Source: Planctomycetota bacterium (GTDB taxonomy: Bacteria; Planctomycetota; Planctomycetia; Pirellulales; Lacipirellulaceae). Taken from it: a stretch of 51,281 bases of DNA. Below are positions 35,352-43,307 of this stretch, in pieces (position 1 is the first letter of the stretch; every line of letters begins with the position of its first letter). The DNA lies in assembly GCA_024276705.1 (NCBI GenBank), contig JAJRWS010000607.1, positions 1 through 51,281 of the forward strand, in the 5' to 3' direction. Made by a program: the position numbers and the translations under genes. The notes beneath the pieces are model-generated. The model worked only from the letters and a program-made list of their open reading frames with translations. It did no database searches and was not told where the DNA came from.

Positions 35352-35897
35352 TCAACCATCCAGACCTCGTTGCTGACGGATCTCTCCAACTTTGGCGACA
35401 ATCCGCTCGATCACCAGTTGATTCGCTACTACGTTGAGCCAGGCCCGGTAGTAGGTCCAGGCCACCAGGGCGAGCCCTGCCAAAGCTCCCACATAGTGCT
35501 TGGGAGCCATCGCTGCCGTGTTTGCCCGACCGGTGCCCGGATCGGATGCGGCCCCTAAGGCACCCACTCCGACCACGGCGAGCATTCCCAATACTGCCCA
35601 GGGAAACGTTCTGCGTTTCAACATGGCACTTTGAACCGCCAGTTCATGGTCCAAGCGATAGGTTTCGGTCACTTCCTTGCACCACCGGCTGGTCCCCACA
35701 AAGTAAGTGACCACGATGCTGTGGACCAGCACCACCGCAAGTGCGGCAGCGGTCCCTGTAAGCATATGCACACCCCGGATGTGAAGAGTCTGCGTGCTGG
35801 GGTCTTGGTACAGGTCGCCAATGGAGAGACCGAGAACCACTGCGGCAACCATTACCAGCAGCGACAGAACGGCCAAGGTGGGAAAAATACGGGACAT
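35352..35897 (-). CDS. Four-TM membrane protein of unknown function
   Basis: A 181-aa protein with four predicted TMs: FPTLAVLSLLVMVAAVVLGL (about 5-25), LTGTAAALAVVLVHSIVVTYF, FPWAVLGMLAVVGVGALGA and YVGALAGLALVAWTYYRAW. A conserved-looking HIRGVHML between TM1 and TM2, with another His in TM2 (LVHSIV), could bind a metal or heme, but this is speculation. A basic C-terminal helix (IERIVAKVGEIRQQR) follows. The start codon at 35897 directly follows an array of GAATTCC units (on the coding strand). Confidence 0.7.
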   Translation of the reverse strand: MSRIFPTLAVLSLLVMVAAVVLGLSIGDLYQDPSTQTLHIRGVHMLTGTAAALAVVLVHSIVVTYFVGTSRWCKEVTETYRLDHELAVQSAMLKRRTFPWAVLGMLAVVGVGALGAASDPGTGRANTAAMAPKHYVGALAGLALVAWTYYRAWLNVVANQLVIERIVAKVGEIRQQRGLDG

Positions 35898-35932
35898 AGA
35901 AATTCGGAATTCGGAATTCGGGATGCGGAAGG
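35898..35932 (-). repeat. GAATTCC/GAATTTC array directly 5' of the 35897 start
   Basis: On the minus strand: CATCCCGAATTCCGAATTCC followed by GAATTTCT and ATG. Three 7-base units abut the start codon and no purine-rich ribosome site is present. Confidence 0.8.
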
Positions 35933-36038
35933 GGAGGGGGAAGATGGGAAGGTGAGATCGTGTGGTGCCATTCTACTCGGCATCCATAAAATATGTCAGG
36001 TGGTGTTGTGCCTGGGATTTGCAGCGCTAGAATAAACC

Positions 36039-36164
36039 CAGTAGTTTCAAGCAGTGGCCGATGAAGCCGACCCGGACAACGTGCAAGCAGTTAAAAGCGT
36101 CGGTTCCCGCACCGGCTTATCGCCCTGATCCACTTAGGGCCACGGGGCAATTTGGAAGTACTGA
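36039..36164 (+). repeat. CAGTA-TTCCAA dispersed palindromic element, copy 5
   Basis: Starts CAGTAGTTTCAAGCAGTGG, contains GGCCGATGAAGCCGACCC and CGTCGGTTCCCGCACCGG, and ends ATTTGGAAGTACTGA, 32 bases before the pdxA start. The frame of pdxA is open into this element, which gives a false longer ORF. Confidence 0.9.
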
Positions 36165-36196
36165 AACCGATTATTTCACCCTATTCCGCATTTCCC

Positions 36197-37261
36197 ATGG
36201 CCATGCACCCTTCCAAGCCTCTGTTAGCGGTGACGATGGGGGACGCTGCGGGTATAGGGCCTGAAGTGATTGTCAAGGCGTGGCGGGAGCCGCAAGTCCA
36301 CGCCTGCTGCCGTCCCCTGGTCTTGGGGCATCCCGAGGTGCTCCGCAGGGCGATCTGCCTGGTGGGGACGGACATGCACGTGCTGGAAGTCGACACTGGA
36401 GTTGGGAACGTTACCGCCTCATCTCGCGACACGATTCCCTGCCTCCCTTGTGGCCAGGATGACCTGCTTTTGGTCCCACCGGGGACGAATGATGCGCGCA
36501 CGGGCCACGCAGCCTATCAGGCGGTGATGCGAGCGGTACAGGGAGCGCGCCAAGGTGAGTTCGATGCCCTGGTTACCTGCCCCCTCTCGAAAGCCGCACT
36601 CCACGCTGCAGGCCATCACTATCCGGGGCACACCGAACTGCTGGCCGAGTGTTGTCGCGTCCAGGACTTTGCGATGATGCTCTATTTGCCAGCCGACGAA
36701 GTTCCCGCTTGCCGGCATGGACTGGGGGTGGTGCACGTGACACTGCATATGGCGTTGCGCGATGTTTTTTCCGGGCTGACAACGGCTTCGATTCAGGCCA
36801 AATGTCATTTAATCCATCAAACCATGAAGGCCGGATTCGGCCTGGAGACACCACGAATTGGGGTCTGTGCGCTCAATCCGCATGCTGGCGAAGAAGGCCT
36901 GTTTGGCGATGAGGAGGAACGGATCATTGCGCCGGCAGTCCGTAAAGTTCGGCAGCAGGGGCTCCAGGTGACAGGGCCTGAGCCGGCCGACACGTTATTG
37001 GTTCGAGCACGCGGAGGTGAATTTGACGCGGTGGTGGCCATGTACCATGACCAGGGGCACATCGCTCTGAAATTGTTAGGCATGCATCGCGCGGTGAACG
37101 TGACCTTGGGGCTACCGGTTATCCGAACCAGCGTCGCCCATGGGACGGCTTTCGATCGGGCCTGGCAGGGGACAGCCGAGGCGAGTGGCTTGGTCGCGGC
37201 CATCCGAGTTGCCGCCGAATTGGCAGGGCGACCTACTTCTCCCAAACTTTCAGCTGTTTGA
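36197..37261 (+). CDS. pdxA: 4-hydroxythreonine-4-phosphate dehydrogenase
   Basis: A 354-aa enzyme that oxidises 4-phosphohydroxy-L-threonine in the DXP-dependent vitamin B6 pathway. LLAVTMGDAAGIGPEVIVKAW is the family N-terminus; TCPLSKAALHAAGHHYPGHTE, VCALNPHAGEEGLFGDEE and AMYHDQGHIALKLLG carry the metal- and substrate-binding His/Asp residues. ATG 36197 is preferred over the upstream frame because the upstream part belongs to the repeat element; ATG 36203 is possible too. Its 3' end overlaps the convergent gene by 29 bp. Confidence 0.96.
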   Translation: MAMHPSKPLLAVTMGDAAGIGPEVIVKAWREPQVHACCRPLVLGHPEVLRRAICLVGTDMHVLEVDTGVGNVTASSRDTIPCLPCGQDDLLLVPPGTNDARTGHAAYQAVMRAVQGARQGEFDALVTCPLSKAALHAAGHHYPGHTELLAECCRVQDFAMMLYLPADEVPACRHGLGVVHVTLHMALRDVFSGLTTASIQAKCHLIHQTMKAGFGLETPRIGVCALNPHAGEEGLFGDEEERIIAPAVRKVRQQGLQVTGPEPADTLLVRARGGEFDAVVAMYHDQGHIALKLLGMHRAVNVTLGLPVIRTSVAHGTAFDRAWQGTAEASGLVAAIRVAAELAGRPTSPKLSAV

Positions 37262-38360
37262 TGAGTCGATCCGTTTCATCGGTCCACTGAACGTCACCGC
37301 TGGCCAGTTCGAATAACCGATTGTCGATTTGAACTGCAAACTGAACATCAAACTGCTCAAAACGTGCCAGGGGATCGTTGGCCGGCAGCAGGCCCGCAGA
37401 CGAATTTGCCAACGGTTCATCGTCGGATCGGCGATATTCGATAAGGTAAGGGTACATGTCTTGTGGACCAACGACCAGCAGCACATGATGGGGCAACTGT
37501 TGGGGCCAATCGGCGAGTACTTCCTGGGGCGACTTTTCCACAGGTATCTCCCCTGGCTGCGAACCGGTCGACTCCGTGCGAGCCCGGTTGTGGGCGGGCC
37601 AGGCTCGTGCCAGTTCATCCACCTTCCAGTGTCCGATCGTGGCGATCATTGGCACCCCATTCATGGGGACTTGCTGCGGATCCTCAAAGTCGAACTGCTT
37701 GATCATGTCGGCCAGTTGCCCACAGAAGCTCCCTCGGGATGCGGCCGCGGATAATAGCGAGGTTGCCGCGGTAGGCCGGCCCTGGCGGGCAATGGGGGAC
37801 TCTCCCCCCGCCAAACCCTCTTGCAGGCGGATTGGGTCGAGTCGAGTCACGGCCCGGCCACTGGGAAATTGTCGATCAGTCCATAAATAGCGGCCGTCGA
37901 ATACCTGCACAAGGCTGGCCGATTGGTCGGCAATCTGAGTTTGCAATTCCAGACGAGTTTTACGCAGATTTCCCACCCCCTGCTGCCAGTAGCGGCCAGA
38001 GCCGGTCAATGCGTACTCACCTAAGTGAACACGATGACGAACCCGGGCCACGACGGCGGCGCGGCGTTCCAGCATGGCTAGCACACGGGTTGCAAAACGG
38101 TTGCCGACAGTCAGGGTGTGGCTGCCAGGTGAGGCGGCGTTGGCAGGGGCGTGCTCTTCCTCCACGCGCCTTTCGACCGGTTGCGATCGTTCACCAGGCG
38201 AGATGTTACCAGCAGCCTGACCCCGAGGGATTATCTCCTGACCCGCTGGGGGCTGTGGTGGCAAAGTCGTTTGGGCATCACAAAGGTTCAGCCCAGCAAC
38301 CAGAAAACCATAAGAGAAGACGACCGCCAATGCCAGGTTGCAAAAGGTTAAACGACACAA
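37233..38360 (-). CDS. Secreted protein of unknown function
   Basis: A 375-aa protein with a signal peptide (CNLALAVVFSYGFLVAGLNLCDA, about 7-29) and a Pro/Gln-rich linker. The folded part starts at about residue 80 (ATRVLAMLERRAAVVARVRHRVHLGEYALTGSGRYWQQG) and contains RKTRLELQTQIADQSASLVQVFDGRYLWTDRQ, which has a LolA/outer-membrane-lipoprotein-carrier-like feel (beta-rich with a repeated Y/W). That similarity is a guess. The C-terminus runs 29 bp into the antisense of pdxA. Confidence 0.75.
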   Translation of the reverse strand: MCRLTFCNLALAVVFSYGFLVAGLNLCDAQTTLPPQPPAGQEIIPRGQAAGNISPGERSQPVERRVEEEHAPANAASPGSHTLTVGNRFATRVLAMLERRAAVVARVRHRVHLGEYALTGSGRYWQQGVGNLRKTRLELQTQIADQSASLVQVFDGRYLWTDRQFPSGRAVTRLDPIRLQEGLAGGESPIARQGRPTAATSLLSAAASRGSFCGQLADMIKQFDFEDPQQVPMNGVPMIATIGHWKVDELARAWPAHNRARTESTGSQPGEIPVEKSPQEVLADWPQQLPHHVLLVVGPQDMYPYLIEYRRSDDEPLANSSAGLLPANDPLARFEQFDVQFAVQIDNRLFELASGDVQWTDETDRLIKQLKVWEK

Positions 38361-38664
38361 GATGGATTTCCTTTGCCGGTTTTATGGGATTTACCAAAGA
38401 TTCAGGTCGTAAGGGACCGACTTAAATCTTCCAGGAGCTTTATAGGAGATTCTAGTGTGATAGGACGAGTCGCGTCCACGCCAGCCGAAATCCTGGTCGG
38501 CGGCGAGGGTGCTAGCAGGTGCAGTACTCGCACCGATCGGAAAATGGTCTTTCGAGGAGAACAAGTCGCCGGCCGATTCACTCAGGGTGGATTTCATGGT
38601 GGGGGAACTCAAACCAATTGAAGGTGCAGCGGCCATTCAGTGACTGCCACACCGGGGGAATGTT
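38361..38664. other. Divergent intergenic region, no gene seen
   Basis: 304 bp between the divergent secreted-protein gene and the Gly-rich envelope gene. Presumably holds both promoters; I cannot define either. The last bases, GGGGGAAT then ATG at 38665, could include the ribosome site. Confidence 0.6.
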
Positions 38665-40158
38665 ATGAAATTAAAATTTTCTAGCCTGACAATTTGTGCG
38701 GCGGTCAGCATGACTTCGGTCATTGCCTGGACGGGATGCGTGGGTGGCAAGCACGTCGCTCACAATTTACCACCAGCCCAGCGGCTCATGGAGCCTGGAC
38801 CGGGTGTCGGTGGGCCAGGCCCTGGTGTCATTCAGCCGGCAGCGGCGATGATGGGTGGTCCGGGAGGCGGCGCGATGATGGGCCCCATGATGGGAGGCCC
38901 CATGGTTGGGCAAGGGGGCGAAGCAGCGTGCTACGGAGCCGCGTCGTGTGGGCCCCTGGGTGGTGGCGGTGGAGCCATGGGCCCCGTGATGCCCATGATC
39001 ACTTCCCAGATCGCTTTTCTGGGAGTTGAAGGAGGTGAGGTTGCCTGGGATGTCAACGGACAGGGAATGTTCGATTCTACCCCGCTGGTCATGCCTGGAC
39101 GTCAGAATTTCTCACAAGCGGCAATCTACCGGCTGAAGTTGACCAACTTACCGGATCGCGAAGGAGTGGAACTCTATCCCACGCTGGAAGTGGCACCGGT
39201 CACACCACGTACCGATGCGTATCTGGCCCATTCGCCGATACCCATTCAATTCACTGACGAAGACCTCGACCAGGTACTTAGCGGGAATTATGTAACCAAG
39301 GTGATCTATCTGCCAGACCCTGAATTCCAGGAGTTGGCACTTGCGGGAGTGGAGACTTTGGTGAGCACGCGGCTCGATCCAGGAGTGGATCCAATCGTTG
39401 AGGCTGACCGTCGCGGTTCGATCCTGGCTATTCTGAGGATGGGTAACCTCGATCTGCAATTACCTGGGCAGATGATCGCCCGGGCCGATCCGGGAGTCCG
39501 CCGTGCCCAATACATGGCAGGTTCGGGAAGTCGAGGAGCCTTTTCGCAGCAATCTCTCGAGCCCACGCCCGAAAGCTGTGAAGATGGAAACTCCATGGAC
39601 GGTGGATACTCGGACGGTGGTTACACGGACGGTGGATACTCGGACGGTGGTTACTCGGACGGTGGCTATGGGGGTGAAAACTATGAATCTTCAGCTCCCC
39701 GGGCGGGCAATTACTCGGCCATGTCGGGAGCTCCCATGGGCATGCCGGCCGCCGGCTTCGCGCCACAAGCAGTCCCACCGGGAGTCATGTCCGGAGTGGG
39801 AGGACCTCAGTGGGGAATGCCAATCACGGGCACGCCCATTGGCCTGCCGGGACCTCCTCACATTCCTCTCGGTTCGCCGGCCGGGCTGACCAAGCATGTC
39901 ATGAAAAATCGCACGAGAGTCTTGATGCCGCCACCCGTTCACAAGATGAAGATCAGTGTCAAGCAGCGGCCTGGCATGAGCTATCCTCGACCGGTCAACC
40001 ACGTAAAAATCGATGAGACCAACCGTGCCGGATTCCGTCTGTTCGGTGGAACCGTAACTCCAGCCTTGTCGGCTCTGGGGCAAAAGATCGGTGCTCATTT
40101 CAAGAAAGATCGATCGTGCTCTGAGTGCCAAAACGGGACCTGTGAAGTGCACCCGTAA
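38665..40158 (+). CDS. Envelope lipoprotein-like protein, Gly/Met- and GGYSD-rich
   Basis: A 497-aa protein. The N-terminus MKLKFSSLTICAAVSMTSVIAWTGC looks like a type II signal with Cys25, though Trp at -3 is atypical. Residues 45-110 are Gly/Met/Pro-rich (GPMMGGPM-like). The folded domain (about 110-280) shares a motif set with the next gene: YRLKLTNLPDREGVELYPTL, HSPIPIQFTDEDLDQVLSGN, VTKVIYLPDPE and DPIVEADRRGSILAILRMG. Then comes a GGYSD/GGYTD repeat (about 314-335), Pro/Gly/Met-rich sequence, and a tail with a Cys pair (CSECQNGTC). No known function; probably an outer-envelope component. Confidence 0.8.
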   Translation: MKLKFSSLTICAAVSMTSVIAWTGCVGGKHVAHNLPPAQRLMEPGPGVGGPGPGVIQPAAAMMGGPGGGAMMGPMMGGPMVGQGGEAACYGAASCGPLGGGGGAMGPVMPMITSQIAFLGVEGGEVAWDVNGQGMFDSTPLVMPGRQNFSQAAIYRLKLTNLPDREGVELYPTLEVAPVTPRTDAYLAHSPIPIQFTDEDLDQVLSGNYVTKVIYLPDPEFQELALAGVETLVSTRLDPGVDPIVEADRRGSILAILRMGNLDLQLPGQMIARADPGVRRAQYMAGSGSRGAFSQQSLEPTPESCEDGNSMDGGYSDGGYTDGGYSDGGYSDGGYGGENYESSAPRAGNYSAMSGAPMGMPAAGFAPQAVPPGVMSGVGGPQWGMPITGTPIGLPGPPHIPLGSPAGLTKHVMKNRTRVLMPPPVHKMKISVKQRPGMSYPRPVNHVKIDETNRAGFRLFGGTVTPALSALGQKIGAHFKKDRSCSECQNGTCEVHP

Positions 40159-40240
40159 GATAAGGAATGCTGCAAAAATAACTTCCTGCTTTGGGATAAC
40201 CATGGAGAAGCACGCCATACGGATGTTTGAAGTGTGATCG

Positions 40241-40334
40241 ATGATCGATGAGCCGTCCCTTACTGCTCTCTTCTTTCCTGGACACCTGACACCTTTTTTC
40301 ACTCAACTCTCAACTCTCAACCCTCAACTCTATC
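40241..40334 (+). repeat. CTGACAC and CAACTCT arrays directly 5' of 40341
   Basis: GACACCTGACACC (about 40280-40292) followed by four CAACTCT/CAACCCT units (about 40304-40330), then CCTCTAC and ATG 40341. No purine-rich ribosome site lies in between. Confidence 0.8.
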
Positions 40335-40340
40335 CTCTAC

Positions 40341-41102
40341 ATGACAACGGTTCGCTTATCCCGACAATCCGGTTCCGGCCGGATACGAGTCGCAGGCAAT
40401 TTTCGATGGGCAGTTCTGGTCTGCCTTGTTTCGGCACTACCGGTGCAAGGACAAGGCGGCCCAGTCCACTGGCTTCATGCCGGTGTGATGCCTCCGGGAG
40501 CGATTGGCCGCCAGCGACTACTCGGGAGCGGACCGTTGTCTGGGTTTTGTCAGTCTGGATACCAGCAGCCGGTCCAGATCCGAGTGCCTGCCGGGGCCCG
40601 GATCGCAGCGGCCATGGGAGCCGGATTCTCGCACGGCCAAAACAATCGTTTACTGATAGGTCTTCAGTTGGGGGTTCTCTATCGACTGCAGGTCACTTCC
40701 ATTCCGGAACGACCTGGCCTGGAGATTTTTCCCACGGTGGAAATTATCGACCGTCTTTATCCGCCACCTGGCAAGGCATTGCATTTTCCCATCCCGATTG
40801 AACTCACCCTTGAGGAACTGGAACTGGCGGCCGATGGCAATTTTGTCACTCGGGTGATTTATCTGGAGAATCCATTGGCGGCGCTGCCGCTTGCCGCTCC
40901 GGACAAACACCAACGATGGATCGAGGCACGTCCGGGTGAAGATCCATTGGTGATGGCGGACCACCTGGGTCGGCCGATGGCAATCTTGCGTCTCGGAGGA
41001 CGGTTGCCAATCCAAGGCCAGCCAGACGAGTCGTTCTTATACGGATCACCGCCGGTCTTGTTATACGACCGGCCCGACACCCAAAATGAGGTTGCTCAGT
41101 AA
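40341..41102 (+). CDS. Secreted paralogue of the 38665 envelope domain
   Basis: A 253-aa protein with a signal peptide (WAVLVCLVSALPVQGQ, about 24-41). From about residue 105 it repeats the domain of the gene upstream: YRLQVTSIPERPGLEIFPTV, HFPIPIELTLEELELAADGN, FVTRVIYLENP, DPLVMADHLGRPMAILRLG. It lacks the Gly/Met-rich and GGYSD parts. Side-by-side paralogues with a shared domain suggest a duplicated unit acting together in the envelope. Confidence 0.8.
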   Translation: MTTVRLSRQSGSGRIRVAGNFRWAVLVCLVSALPVQGQGGPVHWLHAGVMPPGAIGRQRLLGSGPLSGFCQSGYQQPVQIRVPAGARIAAAMGAGFSHGQNNRLLIGLQLGVLYRLQVTSIPERPGLEIFPTVEIIDRLYPPPGKALHFPIPIELTLEELELAADGNFVTRVIYLENPLAALPLAAPDKHQRWIEARPGEDPLVMADHLGRPMAILRLGGRLPIQGQPDESFLYGSPPVLLYDRPDTQNEVAQ

Positions 41103-41112
41103 CCTAATTGCA

Positions 41113-41233
41113 CAGCGCCACTTTACTCGCAGTACAAGGTGCGAAGCGCCAGCGAGTGAACAACTTACGACTAATTCACTCGCTGGCGCTTCGCACCTTG
41201 TATTTTGTATGCTTTCACGAAAAAGTGGCGCTG
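41113..41233. repeat. Nested perfect palindrome
   Basis: The outer arms are 12 bases (CAGCGCCACTTT at 41113-41124 against 41222-41233). The inner arms are 27 bases, perfectly complementary (41134-41160 against 41175-41201, starting ACAAGGTGCGAAGCGCCAGC), around a 14-base loop. Looks like a MITE or a REP-type mobile palindrome. Confidence 0.9.
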
Positions 41234-41263
41234 CCCTACTAAGGAACCGAGAAGAGAATATCG

Positions 41264-41412
41264 TACTCGTACTCAGCAAAGCGGTACTCGTACTCGAACC
41301 CGACTGGGAGGCAAGGTCGGTCATCATCAATATCCATGGCCTTATGTTTCTGTTGAATGCAATGGTTCCATTCGAGCACGAATACGAGTACGAGTACGAG
41401 TACGAGTACGAA
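41264..41412. repeat. GTACTC/GAGTAC hexamer element, copy B
   Basis: The left arm CGTACTCGTACTCAGCA, then AAGCGGTACTCGTACTCGA, is nearly the same as the left arm at 10987. The right arm is GAATACGAGTACGAGTACGA with five GAGTAC units in all (to 41412), longer than in copy A. Confidence 0.8.
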
Positions 41413-41446
41413 CAATATCACTACGGAACTGTCAAATTCTGCCAGT

Positions 41447-41470
41447 CCTCCGGCAAAGCCGGGGGTTTTC
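41447..41470 (+). terminator. Terminator-like hairpin after the 40341 gene
   Basis: CCTCCGGC, AAA, GCCGGGGG (8-bp stem with one G-U) followed by TTTTC. It lies about 345 bases after the stop of the 40341 gene, beyond the repeat elements, so the gene it serves is uncertain. Confidence 0.6.
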
Positions 41471-41533
41471 TCGGGAAAATAATGTGTGCGTTTTCATGAC
41501 ATGCGTATGTCACCCTGACCAGGCTTCTCTACT

Positions 41534-42871
41534 ATGAACCATTTTTATGCCACCATGGAATATGTTTGTGCGGATCAGTCTCCGTCGTCGCCCGCTTCCA
41601 CGCGGCCTCCTCGATGGTTTCGTCTGGCAATCATGATGGCGGCCACGTTGATACTCTGCTCGTGCACAGCAGCCCCCACGGCTCAGGAGCAAATACAAAC
41701 GCAGGCCAGGCCAGGCCAGCTAGATGGCTTTCCTTCAGGCGGCGTGGCCCGGCCGGTCGGATCACGCTGGTCCCGGACACCGCCTGTTCTGCCAGCCGGA
41801 ATATCGGCCGGTCCACTGCCCGGCCCACCTCCCCGCCTACCGCCTGCCGCAAACGTGACTCAGGCAACCTGGCATGGCCCTGTCGCCCGGGAGGCATCGG
41901 CCCCTTGCTGCAACACGCACGCCACGACCCTCGACCAGGCCTGTGGCTGTGGCCCCGAGGTCGGACCCCGTGATGAGTATTTATGCGATGGGGGCGATGA
42001 TGGATTGCCGGTTGGCATTCGTCAGGATTGGACCGTCGATGGCCTGGAACAAGAAGATACCATCGCCCACTACGATACGGTCGATGGCCGTACGGTGGTC
42101 ACTCCCAGCAATCGTGTCTGCATCTACGCACCCCGTTTTGGTGTCGTCCGTCGGGTGACCAACCTGAATCTCTACGAGCGATACGATCGGGCCGATGGCT
42201 TCGATCAGAATCAAGCTCCCGTGAGGATCGACGAGCAAGAGAAAGCGGTCCGATCGCTGGCCCTGCTGGAGCCGAGTATCCATCGTGACCGCCAACCTTC
42301 CAGCCTGCTTCGAGAACGTCAGCAAGCGGGGCAATTCGATCGGCAACGTCGAGTGGCCGAGTTCGACGGTTCGCTGGCGCCTTATGCAAACTTGCAAATC
42401 ATTCGAGCCGGAACGATGAGCGGCAAAGAGCAGGCATTGGTGGCCCGCTCGAGTCTGGCCGCTATCAGTTGGGCCGCGGATCAAGGTCCCCAGGTTCTGC
42501 TTGACAGCAAACAGGCCCTGGCCACTGTCAGCGAAAAACAAGTGGGGGTCATCTACCGTCTCAATGAGCCCAACAAACCCAGGCTACGGCTGCTGAAATT
42601 GGCCTCCAGTGGGTATGCTCAGCCGGGTGAAGTGGTCGAATTTACCCTTCGCTACGATAACATTGGCAACCGCGAAATCGGCAACGTCACCATTGTCGAT
42701 AATCTCACGACGCGTCTGGAGTATGTCCCGGAGAGCGCCAAGTCAAGCCTGCCGGCCAGTTTCTCGACCGAGCCCAACGACCATGGATCGGTGATCCTCC
42801 GCTGGGAAATTCGCGATCCGCTCGAGGCCGGCAAAGGTGGCATCTTGCAATTCAAGTGCAAGGTAAGGTAA
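41534..42871 (+). CDS. DUF11/OmcB-like envelope lipoprotein
   Basis: A 445-aa protein. The N-terminal region up to about residue 30 is polar, then a hydrophobic run leads to the lipobox LILCSC (Cys44). A Pro/Gly/Gln-rich stretch follows, with a Cys-rich segment (PCCNTHATTLDQACGCGPE). The C-terminal domain (from about 350) has the DUF11 signature: KLASSGYAQPGEVVEFTLRYDNIGNREIGNVTIVDNLTTRLEYVP. DUF11 occurs in the cysteine-rich outer membrane protein OmcB of Chlamydia and in planctomycete envelope proteins, so a structural cell-envelope role is the best guess. The Cys-rich part may crosslink. A later ATG could be the true start, closer to the lipobox. Confidence 0.85.
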   Translation: MNHFYATMEYVCADQSPSSPASTRPPRWFRLAIMMAATLILCSCTAAPTAQEQIQTQARPGQLDGFPSGGVARPVGSRWSRTPPVLPAGISAGPLPGPPPRLPPAANVTQATWHGPVAREASAPCCNTHATTLDQACGCGPEVGPRDEYLCDGGDDGLPVGIRQDWTVDGLEQEDTIAHYDTVDGRTVVTPSNRVCIYAPRFGVVRRVTNLNLYERYDRADGFDQNQAPVRIDEQEKAVRSLALLEPSIHRDRQPSSLLRERQQAGQFDRQRRVAEFDGSLAPYANLQIIRAGTMSGKEQALVARSSLAAISWAADQGPQVLLDSKQALATVSEKQVGVIYRLNEPNKPRLRLLKLASSGYAQPGEVVEFTLRYDNIGNREIGNVTIVDNLTTRLEYVPESAKSSLPASFSTEPNDHGSVILRWEIRDPLEAGKGGILQFKCKVR

Positions 42872-42893
42872 AAGGGGGGTTGGGATGAGACAT

Positions 42894-43304
42894 TCAGTCG
42901 GCCAACCAGTTTTCGACTGCCAGGCCTGGCACACGGGAGAATTCTTTCACGTTGGCGGTGACAAGCACCAGCCCCAACGATCGAGCATGGGCGGCGATGA
43001 ATAGATCGTTTTGCCCAATCAGCTTGCCTTGTCGTGTCAGCTCGGCGCGAATTTCACCATAATGACGGTCGACCGGGCTTTCCAGCGGTAAGACCTCCAA
43101 TGCTCCCAGAATTAACTCGGCTTGCCGGCGCAACGTTTCCGAACCGCGTTTGTCGAGTCCGAAATGGATCTCCGAAGTGACCACGATACTGGTACCCGCC
43201 GTCGCTGGAAGCACCTCCCGGAGACATTCGGTTATCCGTCCATGGGGATGGCGGATCAAGTCCGAAAGGATATTGGTATCCAATAAATAACGTAGCTTGT
43301 CCAT
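42894..43304 (-). CDS. vapC: VapC-type PIN-domain toxin
   Basis: A 136-aa PIN-domain ribonuclease. The acidic residues that bind the metal are visible: Asp9 in YLLDTNILSD, Glu45 in VTSEIHFGLD and Asp100 in IGQNDLFIAAHA; the C-terminal VTANVKEFSRVPGLAVENW is typical of the VapC/MvpA/FitB group. In this family the toxin cuts RNA (often initiator tRNA) unless held by its antitoxin. It starts 3 bp after the stop of the antitoxin gene, the normal order. Confidence 0.94.
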   Translation of the reverse strand: MDKLRYLLDTNILSDLIRHPHGRITECLREVLPATAGTSIVVTSEIHFGLDKRGSETLRRQAELILGALEVLPLESPVDRHYGEIRAELTRQGKLIGQNDLFIAAHARSLGLVLVTANVKEFSRVPGLAVENWLAD

Positions 43305-43307
43305 GGA

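Larger units (their letters stand above)
41103..41533. other. Gap with nested palindrome, hexamer element and terminator
   Basis: 431 bp without a gene. It carries a nested perfect palindrome (41113-41233), the GTACTC/GAGTAC element copy B (41264-41412) and a terminator-like hairpin (41447-41470), each listed separately. Confidence 0.7.

Noticed and set aside
38838-39670. Gly/Met-rich and GGYSD repeats considered as a sign of mobile or foreign DNA
   Set aside because: They are in frame within a well-supported secreted protein and have the same base composition as the neighbours.
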